Of a DNA stretch of 20,994 bases, positions 20,428-20,994 are shown in pieces. A program made the position numbers and the translations under genes. Numbering within the stretch: position 1 is the first letter of the stretch; each line of letters opens with the position of its first letter. The notes under the pieces are model-generated. The model did not search any database. It worked only from the letters and a program-made list of their open reading frames with translations, and was not told the origin of the DNA. The stretch spans positions 1-20,994 of IMG/VR virus record IMGVR_UViG_3300021445_000005; one strand, given 5' to 3'. Source of the DNA: a virus.

Positions 20428-20678
20428 CGCGCGGGATCCGCGCGGAACGCCACGAGCAGCCGCGCCTGCAGCTGGCCGACGTTGAGGCCGCCAGGTGTTT
20501 CATGTGAAACATTCCGCGCCAGGTCGGCCGGCACGATCTCGATTTCCGCCATTCCCAATTCGACAGCGCAGAGCTGACCGACGAGGCGCTCGATCACCCA
20601 ATCGGGCGGCGCCGTTGAGATTTGCGCGGCGAGCTTGCAGATCCGGCGCCGTTGCGCGCGGCTATACAATGGCGACAC
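20424..20678 (-). CDS. 84-aa hypothetical protein containing the parS-like site
   Basis: The frame runs from GTG 20678 to TAG 20424; upstream is a stop, so a TTG at 20669 is the only near alternative, and neither has a clear SD. It begins basic (YSRAQRRRICKLAAQI), then TAPPDWVIERLVGQLCAVELG, and the C-terminal part ends LQARLLVAFRADPAR. The site at 20496-20511 lies in codons for V-S-H-E-T. Convergent with the HTH gene. No family is recognised; the coding call is moderate. Confidence 0.5.
   Translation of the reverse strand: MSPLYSRAQRRRICKLAAQISTAPPDWVIERLVGQLCAVELGMAEIEIVPADLARNVSHETPGGLNVGQLQARLLVAFRADPAR
20496..20511. other. parS-like ParB binding site
   Basis: TGTTTCATGTGAAACA differs from the canonical chromosomal parS TGTTTCACGTGAAACA at one base; one half-site is perfect. 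Canonical sites load ParB-CTP clamps near bacterial origins. No parA or parB is seen in the window, so host ParB, or a ParB elsewhere in the phage, would be the reader. That it is functional is inference. Confidence 0.6.
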
Positions 20679-20729
20679 TCACAAGAGGCACGGCACCGGG
20701 CGCGCGGATCGTGTCAGCGACCGCGGAGA

Positions 20730-20760
20730 GAGCCGGCGGATCCGCCCAGGAGGCCGGCTC
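20730..20760. repeat. Nested inverted repeats between two minus-strand genes
   Basis: GAGCCGGC/GCCGGCTC (20730-20737 with 20753-20760) enclose the 12-bp palindrome GGCGGATCCGCC (20735-20746); the two structures are mutually exclusive. The whole gap 20679-20792 holds no convincing gene. A terminator, since the 20793 gene ends just upstream in the minus sense, or an operator is possible; no T-run is seen. Confidence 0.35.
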
Positions 20761-20792
20761 GGCCCAGGCAGGCAGGTTGCCCGGCACCGTGT

Positions 20793-20994
20793 TCAATCAG
20801 CGGCGATCTTTAAGACGCCGCAAACCGTAAGAATGACCGCGGCCGCCGTGCCGAGACACTGGCGCAGCCGCTCGAGCCCCGCCGCGCTCTGCGGCTTGTG
20901 CCGCTGGATCGCGCAGACCCGCAGGATGAAAGGCGCGTCGAAGTCGACCCGCTTTTGCAGCTCGGCGTCGATCGCCAAGCAGAGCGCGCGCTTT
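20793..20994 (-). CDS. Hypothetical protein, 5' end beyond window
   Basis: The minus frame is open from the right edge to TGA 20793 (66 residues visible). It contains RALCLAIDAELQKRVDF, then ILRVCAIQRHKPQSAAGLE and a hydrophobic stretch CLGTAAAVILTVCGVLKIAA at the end, perhaps a membrane-anchoring helix. The first helix resembles one in the 119-aa protein at 3405-3764. No start is seen within the window; function unknown. Confidence 0.45.
   Translation of the reverse strand, partial: KRALCLAIDAELQKRVDFDAPFILRVCAIQRHKPQSAAGLERLRQCLGTAAAVILTVCGVLKIAAD

Noticed and set aside
20495-20560. Plus-strand MFHVKH start resembling the rsmG/gidB gene start
   Set aside because: The MFHVKH peptide is simply what a parS site encodes in that frame; the following sequence is not RsmG-like.
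20668-20830. 53-codon plus-strand frame starting MATLTRG
   Set aside because: No SD, low-complexity composition, and it lies opposite the more plausible partial minus-strand gene and the nested inverted repeats.

Overview
The window is a GC-rich stretch (clearly above 60 % by eye) of a tailed double-stranded DNA phage or prophage. Nearly all of it is coding, with short overlapping genes and strong AAGGGG/AGGAG-type ribosome binding sites. The P22-type portal, P22 gp5-type coat, scaffold and terminase genes point to a podovirus-like head. GC content, a small Tat-signal protein and the style of the small proteins suggest an alphaproteobacterial host, but that is inference. Both window ends cut through genes, so this is an internal piece of a larger genome. 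No integrase, polymerase, endolysin, tRNA or CRISPR array was seen.

Minus strand, read right to left (18342 to 1): a 59-aa protein, small terminase (TTG start) and large terminase. Then comes a run of twelve very small, mostly stop/start-overlapping genes (16321 to 14048). It holds an Acb2-like candidate anti-CBASS sponge, two single-pass membrane microproteins, a Lys-rich peptide, an AT-hook-like peptide and a possible Zn-binding protein. After it come a SAM methyltransferase-like protein and a Cys-rich 195-aa protein that carries a 14-residue segment identical to the phage's own coat protein. Next are the portal (TTG start), three coupled microgenes (66, 42 and 28 aa) and an 802-aa virion-type protein with an ADP-ribosyltransferase-like C-terminal domain. 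A 66-aa ribbon-helix-helix protein follows, then a non-coding control region with a strong intrinsic terminator, scaffold, a 75-aa Tat-signal protein, coat, a 119-aa protein, a 461-aa four-repeat protein (probable head decoration), a 99-aa protein and a GT-A-type glycosyltransferase with a long Ala/Pro/Glu tail running off the left edge.

Plus strand: a short cassette at 12545-12940 (22-aa membrane peptide plus a four-Cys zinc-ribbon protein) sits against the grain between portal and the accessory run. At the right, 18518-20427 is an operon of a PP-loop ATPase of the PAPS-reductase/DndC type, a DpdA/TGT-like transglycosylase and a small HTH protein. It reads like a 7-deazaguanine DNA-modification cassette with an unexplained PP-loop partner. 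A dense divergent control region (18343-18520) separates it from the packaging genes and ends in a perfect 10+10 bp palindrome that swallows the start codon of the PP-loop gene. Just beyond the operon, inside a minus-strand gene, is a 16-bp sequence that differs from canonical chromosomal parS at one base.

The packaging and head genes form one late unit punctuated by GC-rich hairpins. The genes between terminase and portal look like counter-defence and accessory functions, and the right-hand operon probably modifies phage DNA against restriction. Most likely novelties: the parS-like site, the PP-loop/DpdA/HTH cassette, the Acb2-like protein, the coat-segment mimic and the scaffold-proximal terminator.
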